In this document: in pieces, positions 50,363 through 50,447 of the stretch
How positions within the stretch are numbered: position 1 is the first letter of the stretch
Layout: each line of letters starts with the position of its first letter
NCBI GenBank assembly: GCA_001805055.1
Contig: MHDZ01000078.1
Location: forward strand, 1 to 50,447
Origin: Nitrospirae bacterium GWC2_57_13
GTDB lineage: Bacteria > Nitrospirota > UBA9217
Length of the DNA stretch: 50,447 nt
Direction of reading: 5' to 3'
Program-made: the position numbers and the translations under genes
The notes under the pieces: model-generated
The model's input: only the letters and a program-made list of their open reading frames with translations
Told to the model about the DNA's origin: nothing
Databases searched by the model: none

Positions 50363-50447
50363 AATCGGCATAGGGGGCGGCCCTAAAGGCCGCGCCCCTG
50401 CCACACCACCCGGCATGCGGGTCCGCACCGGGCGGTTCGAGAAGTTG
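50363..50447 (-). mobile_element. Probable 3' end of a group II intron (partial, continues past the window)
   Basis: On the minus strand the sequence runs GAACCGCCCGG, TGCGGACCCGCA, CCGGGTGGTGTGG, then a GC-rich stem (GGGGCGCGGCC with GGCCGCCCCC) ending CTATGCC. This is the order of domain V and VI-like stems at the 3' end of bacterial group II introns, as I recall them. The terminal loop of the first stem is not a clear GNRA, so the class is uncertain. No reverse transcriptase is in the window. Confidence 0.45.

Overview
This 50.4-kb window comes from a GC-rich, Gram-negative (diderm) bacterium. The diderm evidence is LptD, an Mla-type MCE lipid transporter, several lipoproteins and a pentaheme periplasmic cytochrome. 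The gene mix suggests a Nitrospirota or Desulfobacterota-like, respiratory, probably anaerobic lineage: a cytochrome with a possible selenocysteine, a single-chain aconitase of the bacterial ~650-residue type, a possible c-di-GMP leader RNA, and intergenic spacers full of short palindromic repeats. I cannot fix the taxonomy from the sequence alone. Forty-five genes are supported (44 protein genes and tmRNA); 39 of the protein genes are on the minus strand.

Layout. 1-437: tmRNA (ssrA) with terminator. 551-6413: housekeeping genes (DUF167, DivIVA-like, YggT, ProC, YggS, YfiH, radical SAM), separated by repeat-filled spacers. 6729-7657 (plus strand): TlpA-like thioredoxin and a small lipoprotein. 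7826-9183: cold shock protein and an M23 peptidase. 9474-16854: an envelope and metabolism run reading AmiC-type amidase, GerMN protein, MurI, zinc-finger membrane protein, FolC, LptD, CutA. 16987-17463 (plus): ferritin-like protein. 17643-23565: oligopeptide ABC transporter OppABCDF. 23660-29992: a four-gene envelope operon (small lipoprotein, PEGA/TPR lipoprotein, TolB-like propeller, TPR protein) behind a leader with its own promoter, a GEMM-like candidate aptamer and an intrinsic terminator. 30064-36614: aconitase, citrate synthase, a succinate-semialdehyde-type dehydrogenase and a ThDP decarboxylase/acetolactate synthase-like enzyme. 37227-38396 (plus): pentaheme cytochrome interrupted by an in-frame UGA. 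38702-41144: MlaE-MlaF-MlaD. 41324-42769 (plus): FGGY sugar kinase. 42814-43844: two small membrane proteins. 44108-45202: NahK-like sugar 1-kinase. 45262-50329: hrcA-grpE-dnaK-dnaJ with promoter and CIRCE operator. 50363-50447: what looks like the 3' end of a group II intron.

The points of most interest are: (1) the in-frame UGA in the cytochrome, at a position where selenocysteine is plausible and followed by a SECIS-like hairpin; (2) the aconitase/citrate synthase/ThDP enzyme/SSADH cluster, which has the gene pairing of the cyanobacterial 2-oxoglutarate decarboxylase bypass of the TCA cycle; (3) the envelope operon under a candidate second-messenger riboswitch; and (4) several distinct families of intergenic palindromic repeats.
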